From assembly GCA_947448795.1 (NCBI GenBank), contig CANFOZ010000014.1, positions 1 through 46,966 of the forward strand: a stretch of 46,966 nt of DNA, in the 5' to 3' direction. Below the pieces are notes generated by a model that had not been told where the DNA came from, did no database searches, and was given only the letters and a program-made list of their open reading frames with translations. Origin of the DNA: Bacteroidota bacterium. GTDB taxonomy: Bacteria > Bacteroidota > Bacteroidia > AKYH767-A > JAHEYN01. Position numbers and translations under genes: made by a program. Below are positions 36,980 to 46,340 of this stretch, one piece after another; positions within the stretch are counted from its first letter, which is position 1, and each line of letters opens with the position of its first letter.

Positions 36980-37870
36980 GTGGAAAAACTAAGCCAATGC
37001 CCGGTCTGTAAGGAAGGTAAATTTGAAGCCTTTTTACAAGTAAAAGACAACGTTGTTTCACATGAAACATTCACCATAAATGCCTGCGAAAAATGCGGCT
37101 TTAAGTTTACAAACCCACGTCCAGACGAACAGGAAATTGGTCGCTATTACGAGTCGGAAGAATACATTTATCACTCCAATAAAAAGAAAGGAATCTTCCT
37201 ATCGGCCTTCCATTTTGTGCGCGATATTGCAATCCGAAACAAACTAAAATGGATCAATACCTTAACACCGGGCAATTCAAAAAGCATGCTTGATTACGGT
37301 TGCGGAACAGGCGAATTTCTGTCTGCGTGTAAGCGAAATGGATGGCAAACGAAGGGTGTCGAAACCAGTCCATCGGCAAGAAAACATGCCATAGAAAAGT
37401 TTGGTTTGGATGTAGAAGATCTACCGGCTTTCTCTTCTTTACCTAAAAACAGTTACGATATAATCACCCTTTGGCATGTCTTAGAACATGTTCATCGCTT
37501 GGATGAGGCGCTCGTAACATTGGCCTCTTTGCTAAAAACAAACGGACATTTACTAATTGCAGTTCCCAATTGCTCTTCTTTAGACGCTGCGCATTATGGA
37601 GCCAATTGGGCTGCGTATGATCCCCCGCGACACCTTTATCATTTTACGCCAAAAGATATGGACGCCCTTTTGGATAAACACGGTATGAAGGTTGTGAAAC
37701 ACATTCCCTTGCCTTTCGACGCGTTTTATGTTTCCTTATTAAGCGAGCGTTTCAAGTCTGGAAAAATGAATTATCTATCCGGACTCCTAACCGGACTTCG
37801 CTCAAATTGGTCGAAAGGCAAGGATTCAAAGAAATGCAGCAGCATTACCTATCTAATATCGAAAAAATAG
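36980..37870 (+). CDS. Class I SAM-dependent methyltransferase with N-terminal zinc-ribbon-like CxxC pairs
   Basis: CPVCKEGKFEAF...CEKCGFKFTNPRP; motif I MLDYGCGTGEFLSACKRNGW; ITLWHVLEHVHRLDEAL. GTG start. Confidence 0.85.
   Translation: MEKLSQCPVCKEGKFEAFLQVKDNVVSHETFTINACEKCGFKFTNPRPDEQEIGRYYESEEYIYHSNKKKGIFLSAFHFVRDIAIRNKLKWINTLTPGNSKSMLDYGCGTGEFLSACKRNGWQTKGVETSPSARKHAIEKFGLDVEDLPAFSSLPKNSYDIITLWHVLEHVHRLDEALVTLASLLKTNGHLLIAVPNCSSLDAAHYGANWAAYDPPRHLYHFTPKDMDALLDKHGMKVVKHIPLPFDAFYVSLLSERFKSGKMNYLSGLLTGLRSNWSKGKDSKKCSSITYLISKK
37054..37069. promoter_or_regulatory. parS-like palindrome TGTTTCACATGAAACA
   Basis: Exact reverse complement of the 16-mer at 36928-36943; one mismatch to the parS consensus; inside the methyltransferase CDS. 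Confidence 0.65.
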
Positions 37871-38171
37871 CATTTTGGCCCTTCTGGCGCATCCAGGTGC
37901 ATTTTGGCTAGCTCGTGCTGTTTGGTCCGAAAAAGCGCCTTAGATGTAAAATTACAAGACCGAGCTTTGAAAGCCTTGTCAGCAAAGGGTTTCAGCAGTA
38001 CGGATGCGGTTCAGAGACTTGTTTTTTTACACAAAATCGATTTGTGGGCTTTTTTCAAAAAGATTTTATCACACTACACTATATTTTATTAAACGTGAAA
38101 ATCGCTAGGCGCTTTGAATTATCAGTAAAAATAAATTTAATCATCGTTTCTTCATTTGGAGTTAAAATCTC

Positions 38172-38179
38172 TACCTTTG
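38172..38179 (+). promoter_or_regulatory. Bacteroidota-type -7 element (TACCTTTG) upstream of the atp cluster
   Basis: TAnnTTTG match 40 bp before the atpB ATG at 38219. Confidence 0.5.
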
Positions 38180-38218
38180 CGCCCGAATTCAATAAACCTA
38201 CTCTCACAGATCCACGCA

Positions 38219-39394
38219 ATGCACTGTAATATCAAGGGTTTCAGACTATTTCCAGCATTCATTTTAGCATTCGCTATACTTTTTTCTAGTCCTCTCGTGA
38301 AGGCAGATAGCCTCTCCACCAGTGTGGCTGCGCCAGATTCAGCAAGTGTTGCAGCAGTTCAAGGCGAAGCAATGCCTAAGACTGAACATCCCGCTGAAAA
38401 GTCGGAAAAGTTTAATGCGGGCGAAATGATTATCGAGCACATTAGCGACTCACACGAGTGGCATATCGTAGGTCATCTTGCTATCCCGCTTCCAATTATT
38501 ATTTACAATACACAGAGTGGATTTTCTGTTTTTTCTTCAGCGCATTTTGAGGAAGGCGATTATGCTGGATACCGTCTTGTTAAAAATGAAATCGTTGCTG
38601 TTAATGAAGACGGAACGATTAACGAAGCCCGCACCAAATCAAGCTTTGACATCAGCATCACGAAAAATGTAGCTGCATTACTGATCAGTGTTTCGTTGTT
38701 GCTCTTTATCTTCTTATCGGTTGCGTCAGCGTATAAAAAACGTGCTGGCATGGCCCCGAAGGGAATGCAATCGTTTATGGAGCCAATCATTATGTTTATC
38801 CGTGATGATATTGCAAAGGCGAGCATCGGTCCGAAATACGAACGCTTCATGCCTTTTTTGCTGACGGTTTTCTTTTTCATTCTGATTAATAATTTAATGG
38901 GTTTAATTCCCTTCTTACCAGGAGGAGCTAACCTTACCGGAAATATCGCAGTGACTATGGTTTTGGCGCTTTTCACCTTTGTCATCACCAGTTACAGCGC
39001 AACAGGCAGCTACTGGCGCCACGTAATTGCGATGCCAGGTGTTCCACCGTGGGTGTTGCTCATTCTCACACCAATTGAGATTCTTGGCGTATTCCTTCGT
39101 CCGTTTGTATTGATGGTGCGACTTTTTGCAAACATCACGGGTGGTCACATCATTATCCTGTCTTTCATCAGTCTTATTTTCATCTTCGGAGAAATGAGTA
39201 CTGGCCTTGGTTTGGGAGCATCTCCCGTTTCTTTGTTCTTCGCTATCTTCATGTCTTGCCTTGAGTTGCTCGTAGCATTCTTGCAAGCCTATGTGTTTAC
39301 CTTGCTTTCTGCTATATACTTCGGTTCTGCTGTCGAAGAGCATCATCACGAAGAGCATCATCACGAAGAGCATGCTGAAGGCGCTCATCACTAA
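38219..39394 (+). CDS. atpB: F0F1 ATP synthase subunit a
   Basis: Signal-like N-terminus; FMPFLLTVFFFILINNLMGLIPFLPGGANLTGNIAVTMVLAL; LRPFVLMVRLFANITGGHIIIL; His/Glu-rich C-terminal tail. Confidence 0.95.
   Translation: MHCNIKGFRLFPAFILAFAILFSSPLVKADSLSTSVAAPDSASVAAVQGEAMPKTEHPAEKSEKFNAGEMIIEHISDSHEWHIVGHLAIPLPIIIYNTQSGFSVFSSAHFEEGDYAGYRLVKNEIVAVNEDGTINEARTKSSFDISITKNVAALLISVSLLLFIFLSVASAYKKRAGMAPKGMQSFMEPIIMFIRDDIAKASIGPKYERFMPFLLTVFFFILINNLMGLIPFLPGGANLTGNIAVTMVLALFTFVITSYSATGSYWRHVIAMPGVPPWVLLILTPIEILGVFLRPFVLMVRLFANITGGHIIILSFISLIFIFGEMSTGLGLGASPVSLFFAIFMSCLELLVAFLQAYVFTLLSAIYFGSAVEEHHHEEHHHEEHAEGAHH
39335..39373 (+). repeat. 15-bp tandem repeat (gaagagcatcatcac) encoding the His/Glu-rich AtpB tail
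   Basis: gaagagcatcatcac gaagagcatcatcac gaagagcat, translating to EEHHHEEHHHEEH. Confidence 0.85.
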
Positions 39395-39433
39395 TTGTCT
39401 GTTTATATTTTATTAACTTAAAACCAATACATT

Positions 39434-39703
39434 ATGTTATCATCAGTTTTACTTCAGGAAGCAGCTAACGCAGCATCCAACATCGGAATCGGTTATGGTC
39501 TTGCAGCAATGGGTGGCGGAATCGCTGCACTTGGTGCTGGCATCGGTATCGGACGCATCGGCGGAACTGCCCTTGAGTCTATCGCTCGTCAACCAGAGGC
39601 TATCAGCGACATCCGTGCAAACATGATCCTGGCAGCTGCCCTTGTAGAAGGCGCGGCGTTCTTCGCCATGGTTGTGGGTCTGCTTGTGATCTTCTTGAAG
39701 TAG
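39434..39703 (+). CDS. atpE: F0F1 ATP synthase subunit c
   Basis: Two-helix hairpin GGGIAALGAGIGIGRIGGTALESIARQPEA...LAAALVEGAAFFAMVVGLLVIF with the carboxylate Glu. Confidence 0.96.
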   Translation: MLSSVLLQEAANAASNIGIGYGLAAMGGGIAALGAGIGIGRIGGTALESIARQPEAISDIRANMILAAALVEGAAFFAMVVGLLVIFLK

Positions 39704-39787
39704 TAAGAACAGCGTTAAATGCCCCCGGACGGTTGGTCCGGGAGCATCTACGCAAATCATGTATTCTAACAACAATCAACATACGAA

Positions 39788-40282
39788 ATGGAATTAGTAA
39801 AACCCGCGATAGGATTGCTTTTCTGGATGGTGCTGGCCTTCAGTACCCTGCTGTTTCTTCTAGCCAAGTTCGCTTGGAAGCCGATTCTCCAGTCACTGAA
39901 AGAGCGTGAAGACAGCATTGACGGCGCACTTGAGACTGCCCGCAAAACCAAGGAAGAGATGGCGCAGCTTCGCTCTGGACACGAGAAGCTAATGGCTGAG
40001 GCCCGTGCTGATCGCGACACCATCTTAAAAGAGGCCCGTGAAATAAAGGACCAAATTATTGCTGAAGCCAAAACCAAAGCCAGCAGCGAAGCGAATGATA
40101 TCGTAGCGCGTGCGAAAGAAGAGATTAACACGCAGAAGCGTGCGGCTATGGCGGAGATTCAAAAGCAAGTGGCTACTTTCTCTGTAGAGATCGCCGAAAA
40201 ACTTATCCGTCACGAGCTCAGTAACGACGACAAGCAAAAGGCCCTTATTGCTGGCTTTTTGAAAGATGTTAACCAGAACTGA
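39788..40282 (+). CDS. atpF: F0F1 ATP synthase subunit b
   Basis: N-terminal TM helix plus long charged coiled coil; between atpE and atpH. Confidence 0.93.
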   Translation: MELVKPAIGLLFWMVLAFSTLLFLLAKFAWKPILQSLKEREDSIDGALETARKTKEEMAQLRSGHEKLMAEARADRDTILKEAREIKDQIIAEAKTKASSEANDIVARAKEEINTQKRAAMAEIQKQVATFSVEIAEKLIRHELSNDDKQKALIAGFLKDVNQN

Positions 40283-40306
40283 TTCGGCATATCCTAACGA
40301 ACAACG

Positions 40307-40864
40307 ATGCAAGAACTAAAAGTTTCCAAACGCTACGCAAAGTCCATCCTCGATCTAGCGCAAGAGCGAAATGTCCTGGAAGAGACACGTGGCGATATGC
40401 AGCAATTGCTGAACGCCTGTCGTCAGAATCCAGAGCTGAGTCGCATGCTCAAGAATCCGCTGATCAAGCCCGATAAAAAATACACCATACTCAAGGCTCT
40501 TTTTGCTAGCCGCATCGCCGAGTTATGCATGAATTTTATCCAGATTATTGTGCGTAAACGCAGAGAACAATTTCTGGAAGAGATCGCTGCTGAATTCATC
40601 GCACAATACGAAGCCATTAAAGGCATCACGTCTGCTGTGGTTGTTTCTGCTGTGTCGCTCAACGATGCACTGCGTGCAGAAGTAACCGCCCTGTTGAAGA
40701 AGCTCTCCAAGATGGAGATTTCGCTTCAAGAGAAAGTCGATCCAGCCCTTATCGGTGGCTTTGTACTTCGCTTCGGCGATGTGCAATACGATGCAAGCAT
40801 CGCAAAAAGCCTGAACGATATCCGCATGGGATTCAATTCGAATTTGTATCAAAAGAAAGCTTAA
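40307..40864 (+). CDS. atpH: F0F1 ATP synthase subunit delta
   Basis: KVSKRYAKSILDLAQE...VDPALIGGFVLRFGDVQYDASIAKSLNDIR. Confidence 0.94.
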   Translation: MQELKVSKRYAKSILDLAQERNVLEETRGDMQQLLNACRQNPELSRMLKNPLIKPDKKYTILKALFASRIAELCMNFIQIIVRKRREQFLEEIAAEFIAQYEAIKGITSAVVVSAVSLNDALRAEVTALLKKLSKMEISLQEKVDPALIGGFVLRFGDVQYDASIAKSLNDIRMGFNSNLYQKKA

Positions 40865-40893
40865 TTAATAAAACCAATTTCAGATAAATCAAA

Positions 40894-42477
40894 ATGGCAG
40901 AAATTAAACCGGATGAAGTTTCCGCAATCCTTCGCGAACAGCTTGCAGGATTTAAGACAGAAGCCCAGCTCGAAGAAGTAGGAACCGTATTACAGGTGGG
41001 TGATGGTATCGCTCGACTGTATGGTCTAACAAAAGTGCAATCGGGTGAGCTCATCGAGTTCGAAAACGGCCTGAAAGGCATCGTTCTTAACCTCGAGGAA
41101 GATAACGTAGGTGTTGTAATTCTTGGAAGTTCGAACACCATCAAAGAGGGTGACACTGCTAAGCGTACCGGCAAAATCGCGTCCATCAATGTGGGCGAAG
41201 GCATGCTTGGTCGTGTGGTGGATACCTTGGGTCAGCCAATCGATGGCAAAGGTCCTATGGGTGGTCAGATGTACGAGATGCCGCTCGAGCGTAAAGCGCC
41301 AGGGGTAATCTTCCGTCAGCCAGTAAATGAGCCGATGCAAACCGGTATCAAGGCAATCGATGCCATGATTCCAATTGGTCGTGGTCAGCGTGAGCTTATT
41401 ATCGGCGATCGTCAGACGGGTAAAACCGCTGTGGCCATTGACACCATCATCAACCAAAAAGAATTTTACGCAAAAGGCGAGCCTGTTTTTTGTATCTATG
41501 TGGCTATTGGCCAAAAGGGTTCAACCGTTGCGAACATACACAAAACACTTGAAGAAGCGGGTGCGATGCCGTACACGGTTATCGTTTCAGCAACGGCCTC
41601 AGATCCTGCACCAATGCAGTTCTTTGCTCCTTTGGCTGGCGCTGCTATCGGCGAATTTTTCCGCGACTCAGGTCGTCCGGCTTTAATCGTGTTTGATGAT
41701 CTTTCGAAACAAGCGGTGGCCTATCGCGAGGTTTCTTTATTGCTTCGCCGTCCTCCAGGACGTGAGGCATATCCAGGAGACGTGTTTTATCTTCACTCCC
41801 GTTTGCTCGAGCGTGCTGCTAAAATCAACAGCTCCGATGCGATTGCTAAAAACATGAACGATTTGCCTGAATCCATTCGCGGCATCGTGAAAGGGGGCGG
41901 CTCACTCACAGCGCTACCAATCATCGAGACCCAAGCGGGTGACGTTTCTGCATACATTCCAACCAATGTGATCTCGATCACCGATGGTCAGATATTCCTC
42001 GAAGCCAACTTGTTTAACGCAGGTGTTCGTCCAGCGATCAACGTTGGTATCTCCGTATCTCGTGTAGGTGGTAATGCGCAGATCAAATCGATGAAGAAGG
42101 TAGCAGGTACCTTAAAGCTCGATCAAGCGCAATACCGCGAGTTGGAGGCCTTCTCCAAATTCGGTTCGGACTTAGATGCAACCACCAAGGCGGTGCTCGA
42201 CAAAGGTTCTCGCAACGTGGAAATCCTCAAGCAAGGCCAGTATGCGCCATTGCGCGTGGAACAACAGGTGGCTATTCTCTATTGCGGTACAAAAGGGCTG
42301 CTAAGAGATGTTCCTGTGAAACGTGTGCGTGAGTTCGAGGCAGAATTCCACGGACTAATGGATGCTAAGCATGCCGATGTATTGAAAAACTTCGCTGCTG
42401 GGAAACTTGAGAACGCAGACCTTGCGCTGGTTGAAAAACTCGCCCTGGAATTGTCCGCTAAATACAAACAAAACTAA
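40894..42477 (+). CDS. atpA: F0F1 ATP synthase subunit alpha
   Basis: [20 protein letters not shown]-loop, [61 protein letters not shown]. Confidence 0.98.
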   Translation: MAEIKPDEVSAILREQLAGFKTEAQLEEVGTVLQVGDGIARLYGLTKVQSGELIEFENGLKGIVLNLEEDNVGVVILGSSNTIKEGDTAKRTGKIASINVGEGMLGRVVDTLGQPIDGKGPMGGQMYEMPLERKAPGVIFRQPVNEPMQTGIKAIDAMIPIGRGQRELIIGDRQTGKTAVAIDTIINQKEFYAKGEPVFCIYVAIGQKGSTVANIHKTLEEAGAMPYTVIVSATASDPAPMQFFAPLAGAAIGEFFRDSGRPALIVFDDLSKQAVAYREVSLLLRRPPGREAYPGDVFYLHSRLLERAAKINSSDAIAKNMNDLPESIRGIVKGGGSLTALPIIETQAGDVSAYIPTNVISITDGQIFLEANLFNAGVRPAINVGISVSRVGGNAQIKSMKKVAGTLKLDQAQYRELEAFSKFGSDLDATTKAVLDKGSRNVEILKQGQYAPLRVEQQVAILYCGTKGLLRDVPVKRVREFEAEFHGLMDAKHADVLKNFAAGKLENADLALVEKLALELSAKYKQN

Positions 42478-42501
42478 GAGAAGTTCCTCTAGAATAAAGC
42501 A

Positions 42502-43386
42502 ATGGCAAGTTTAAAGGAAGTACGCTTAAGGATCGTTTCTGTTGGTTCAACCCAACAAATCACCAAAGCCATGAAGATGGTATCGGCTGCTAAGTTGCGC
42601 CGTGCCCAAGACGCTATCCTCGCGTTGAGGCCGTATGCTCAAAAACTGCAGGAGATTCTAGAGAATCTATCGCAGAGCATGGGCGATGCAGGAGGCAAGT
42701 ATGCGCGTGTGCGTCCAGCGGAGAAGGTGTTGCTGATCGCAATCACCAGCAACCGTGGATTGTGCGGGGCGTTTAACTCGAATGTTATCCGCACCGTTAA
42801 CCGCCTGCTCGCCGACAAATACGCTACTCAAAACAAGGCCGGCAATGTGAAAATCCTTTGTATTGGTAAAAAAGCATCCGACTTTTACGGTAAAAATGCA
42901 GCGGTGTATGCGGGCAACCACAACACGCTTTTCGCAGGTATTACCTTCGATGCTGTAGCCAAGATCGCCGAATCGGTAATGGCTGATTTCGCCAACGAGC
43001 AGTACGACCGCGTCGAGATTATCTACAACCAGTTTAAAAATGCGGCTACACAGCTCATCACCATCGAACAGATGTTGCCTATCCAACCGGCAGCAAAAGC
43101 GGCGGATAAAGCAAAGAAAATGGTGTCTGATTACATTTTTGAGCCTGGGCAGACAGAGATTGTATTGGAGTTGATTCCAAAATCACTGAAAACGCAGCTT
43201 TTTAAAGCGGTGCTCGATTCGCATGCTTCCGAACATGGTGCGCGTATGACCTCGATGAATAAAGCGACAGATAACGCAGAGGAACTTATTAAACAGCTTA
43301 AGCTTTCTTACAACAAAGCCCGTCAGGCAGCGATTACCAACGAAATCCTTGAGATCGTTGGCGGTGCAGAAGCGCTTAACGGTTAA
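42502..43386 (+). CDS. atpG: F0F1 ATP synthase subunit gamma
   Basis: LKEVRLRIVSVGSTQQITKAMKMVSAAKLRRAQ; ITSNRGLCGAFNSNV; C-terminal ASEHGARMTSMNKATDNAEELI...LSYNKARQAAITNEILEIVGGAEAL. Confidence 0.97.
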   Translation: MASLKEVRLRIVSVGSTQQITKAMKMVSAAKLRRAQDAILALRPYAQKLQEILENLSQSMGDAGGKYARVRPAEKVLLIAITSNRGLCGAFNSNVIRTVNRLLADKYATQNKAGNVKILCIGKKASDFYGKNAAVYAGNHNTLFAGITFDAVAKIAESVMADFANEQYDRVEIIYNQFKNAATQLITIEQMLPIQPAAKAADKAKKMVSDYIFEPGQTEIVLELIPKSLKTQLFKAVLDSHASEHGARMTSMNKATDNAEELIKQLKLSYNKARQAAITNEILEIVGGAEALNG

Positions 43387-43408
43387 GTCAAAGTATATTC
43401 TTTGTTAG

Positions 43409-43436
43409 AAAAACCCGCTCCAACGAGTGGGTTTTT
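43409..43436 (+). terminator. Rho-independent terminator after atpG
   Basis: aaaaacccgctc-caac-gagtgggtttttttat stem-loop followed by a T-tract. Confidence 0.85.
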
Positions 43437-43536
43437 TTATGCGTCCTGCCCTGATTAGATTTGTATTGGTAATCACCGAAATTTTTTTTGTTCAATAAAT
43501 TTGAGTTAACTTCGGAGGAGTCATTAACCGCTTGAA

Positions 43537-45264
43537 GTGCAAAAAAGTATTAAATCGATAGCCGCATCAACTAGTAAGCAAAGCCATTATAGCTTTTGCC
43601 TCGGCCTTTTTTTGCTTTCTGCCATGGCGCTCTTTGCGCCCTCTAAGTCGCTAGCCCAGCTCTTTACCGACGCGGGCAGCATGGTCCATCTTAATACAGG
43701 AGCCTTGCTTCATGTGAACGGCGATGTCGAAGTGAATGGTGGTGGTTTTTTTGAAAACAACGGAACCATACAGCTTACTGGAAACTGGACCAATAACTCC
43801 GGCAATACGGGCTTTGTGCCAGGACTTCCAGGCATTGTTCGACTCCTTGGTGGTCCACAACAAATTGGTGGAACATCAAGTACCTTGTTCTATGATCTAG
43901 ACTTGGCTGGAACCGGCATTAAATCTACGGTTGTGAATACGCGCAACGAAGGGGTCTTGTCGTTAAACAATCACGAGTTAGCCCTAAATACATTTCGATT
44001 CACCGTCCAAAATACAGCACTTACGGCAATCACGCGTACCACCGGCTTCGTGAGTTGTGTTCCGGGAAGCACCGCTGCACTTACAAGGGCTACCGACCAA
44101 ACTGCGGCCTATCTTTTTCCGATCGGCTCTTCCATTGGTACTTCGCGCTATAGGCCTGTTGAAATAAAACCAACATCCACCAGTGCAAATCAATTCGATG
44201 CGGGTCTGATGAATGTTTCTCCAACAGGTGCAGGATACTCAGAAAATGCCATAGACACCTCCGTGTGTATGGTTAACAATGCATTTTATTACATCCTTGG
44301 TCATGGATTAGGCAGCGATGTGCCCACGATAACATTCTATTACGATACCCTTGTTGATGGTGCATACAATGCCGCAGCGCATTGGAGTGGGTTGAATAAC
44401 CTATGGACAGGCACGGGAAACAACGTTTCGATTATCAATCCTGCGCCTGCTTTTTGCAGTGTGGCTATGTCGGGTTGGAGCGATTTTAATCCGAAGCCAT
44501 TTACCTTAGCGCACCGACGCCCTCTGGTGGAGCTGGTTTCTTTGCCTGGCTATTGTAAAAACGATACGGCAATTATTCATGCAACACCTGGCTTCAATAG
44601 CTACGATTGGTATCTCAATGGCACCTTGGTGCACAGCGGTCCTGATAGTTTGTATGCAGTAAATGGCCTTGCAGCTAACTCCAGCATGCAAGTCGTTGGT
44701 CATAAAATAGTAGCTTGTGACGGATACAGCAGCACAATTCCATTGCTCGTGTATCCTGGAGGTGGTGTTAGTGCCGGGCCGGACGTGAGCATGCTATTTG
44801 GCGATGGCGTTGAACTTATTGCTTCGGGCGGAACAAACTACCAGTGGTATCCGCCGCTCGGCTTATCCTGCGATACCTGTTCTTCCACCATGGCAAACCC
44901 TACGGCATCACAAGGATATACAGTGACTACCTACGATAGCCACAATTGCCGCCTGATTGACTCGGTGCTTGTAACTGTTAATTTCAATAGCTCGGTGTAT
45001 ATCCCGAATATATTTTCTCCCAATGGCGATGGCGTGAATGATGTGCTTTTTGTGATGGGACACGGCATCCGTACGATGGAGCTCGTGGTCTTCGACCGCT
45101 GGGGCGAAAAGGTGTTTGAAACAACCGATCAAAGTCAAGGGTGGGATGGAACTTTCCGCGGGCAACTGCTTAATCCGGCCGTTTTTGTGTATCAATTCAC
45201 GGCAGAGCTCGACGATGTTGTTCAGCCAGTAGTAAGCAAGGGGAATATTACAATAGTGCGTTAA
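43537..45264 (+). CDS. Secreted protein with gliding-motility-associated (T9SS type B) C-terminal domain
   Basis: Signal peptide; C-terminal SSVYIPNIFSPNGDGVNDVLFVMG...LVVFDRWGEKVFETTDQSQGWDGTFRGQLLNPAVFVYQFTAELDDVVQPVVSKGNITIVR. Confidence 0.88.
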   Translation: MQKSIKSIAASTSKQSHYSFCLGLFLLSAMALFAPSKSLAQLFTDAGSMVHLNTGALLHVNGDVEVNGGGFFENNGTIQLTGNWTNNSGNTGFVPGLPGIVRLLGGPQQIGGTSSTLFYDLDLAGTGIKSTVVNTRNEGVLSLNNHELALNTFRFTVQNTALTAITRTTGFVSCVPGSTAALTRATDQTAAYLFPIGSSIGTSRYRPVEIKPTSTSANQFDAGLMNVSPTGAGYSENAIDTSVCMVNNAFYYILGHGLGSDVPTITFYYDTLVDGAYNAAAHWSGLNNLWTGTGNNVSIINPAPAFCSVAMSGWSDFNPKPFTLAHRRPLVELVSLPGYCKNDTAIIHATPGFNSYDWYLNGTLVHSGPDSLYAVNGLAANSSMQVVGHKIVACDGYSSTIPLLVYPGGGVSAGPDVSMLFGDGVELIASGGTNYQWYPPLGLSCDTCSSTMANPTASQGYTVTTYDSHNCRLIDSVLVTVNFNSSVYIPNIFSPNGDGVNDVLFVMGHGIRTMELVVFDRWGEKVFETTDQSQGWDGTFRGQLLNPAVFVYQFTAELDDVVQPVVSKGNITIVR

Positions 45265-45279
45265 ATCGAATAAAAAGCA

Positions 45280-46338
45280 GTGAAAAAGAGATTTTTTAAT
45301 TGGACAAGTAGCGCTCCCGGGATTTTACAATCCCGCTGCATGCTCTTGCTCACCCTCTTGCTCACCCTTTCTTCGCCTCTATTAGCCCAAGACATCCATT
45401 TTTCGCAACTCAACCGCATGCCCGTGCTGATTAATCCTGCTTTGGCCGGGCCGCTTGATGATCAGTTTCGACTGATGGTTTCAAACCGTCAGCAATGGGC
45501 GAGTGTTGCTAATCCATACAAAACAACAGCAGCATCCTTCGACTTTAAGCTGTCGAAGAAGAAGGCGCGTGGCGGATTTTTGGGTGTGGCTATGAGCTTT
45601 TTCAGTGATAAGGCGGGGGATGTGCAGATGGGGACTACGAAAGGCGATTTTTCCATAGCCTATCATTCCATCATTGATCGCAAAAACACCTTTAGCGGCG
45701 GACTTCAACTCGGCTTTCGCCAAAGCTCCATCAACTTGGCCAACATGAAATGGGGTACCCAATTCAATGGCGATCAATACGATGCCACGATGCCAACCGG
45801 TGAATATTTGCAGCAATCCTTTACAGCCTTTGATTTAGGAGAAGGTGTGTGTTGGCACAGCCGTCCATTGTCAAGTCTTCGTTTTAATGCAGGCATCGCG
45901 TTGTTGCACTCTTTTAAACCTAGCTACTCTTTTTACGATGCCGAATTTGTGCGTCAATACCGCAAGGTGGTTATCCATGCGGATGCGTTGATAAAAGTGC
46001 AAGGAACCAATTTTGCGATCTTGCCAGAGTTGATGTATGTGAACCAAGGACCGAATCATGAGATCACTATAGGCGCCCTGCAGATGATCGGTGTTAAGCC
46101 AGCAGCTCAAATTACCGGTTTTATTAAAGGGACCAATTTTTTATACGGACTGCATTACAGAGTAGGGGATGCCGTTATCGCCTCTATAGGACTTGATCAC
46201 GCTAGCTATTCCCTTCGCTTTAGTTACGACTTAAACGCGTCAAAATTAAAGGCATCTAGCAATTACAAAGGAGGCTATGAACTCTCCTTGCGCTTCACTA
46301 ATTTCAAGAGTTTCTATTATTCCAAAGCCAAATTCTGA
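45280..46338 (+). CDS. PorP/SprF family type IX secretion system membrane protein
   Basis: [55 protein letters not shown] is the PorP/SprF N-terminal signature. Confidence 0.92.
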   Translation: MKKRFFNWTSSAPGILQSRCMLLLTLLLTLSSPLLAQDIHFSQLNRMPVLINPALAGPLDDQFRLMVSNRQQWASVANPYKTTAASFDFKLSKKKARGGFLGVAMSFFSDKAGDVQMGTTKGDFSIAYHSIIDRKNTFSGGLQLGFRQSSINLANMKWGTQFNGDQYDATMPTGEYLQQSFTAFDLGEGVCWHSRPLSSLRFNAGIALLHSFKPSYSFYDAEFVRQYRKVVIHADALIKVQGTNFAILPELMYVNQGPNHEITIGALQMIGVKPAAQITGFIKGTNFLYGLHYRVGDAVIASIGLDHASYSLRFSYDLNASKLKASSNYKGGYELSLRFTNFKSFYYSKAKF

Positions 46339-46340
46339 CC

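Noticed and set aside
37871-38155. Short plus-strand ORFs (62 and 104 aa) between the methyltransferase and atpB
   Set aside because: Overlapping frames, no recognisable motifs, probably noncoding intergenic DNA.
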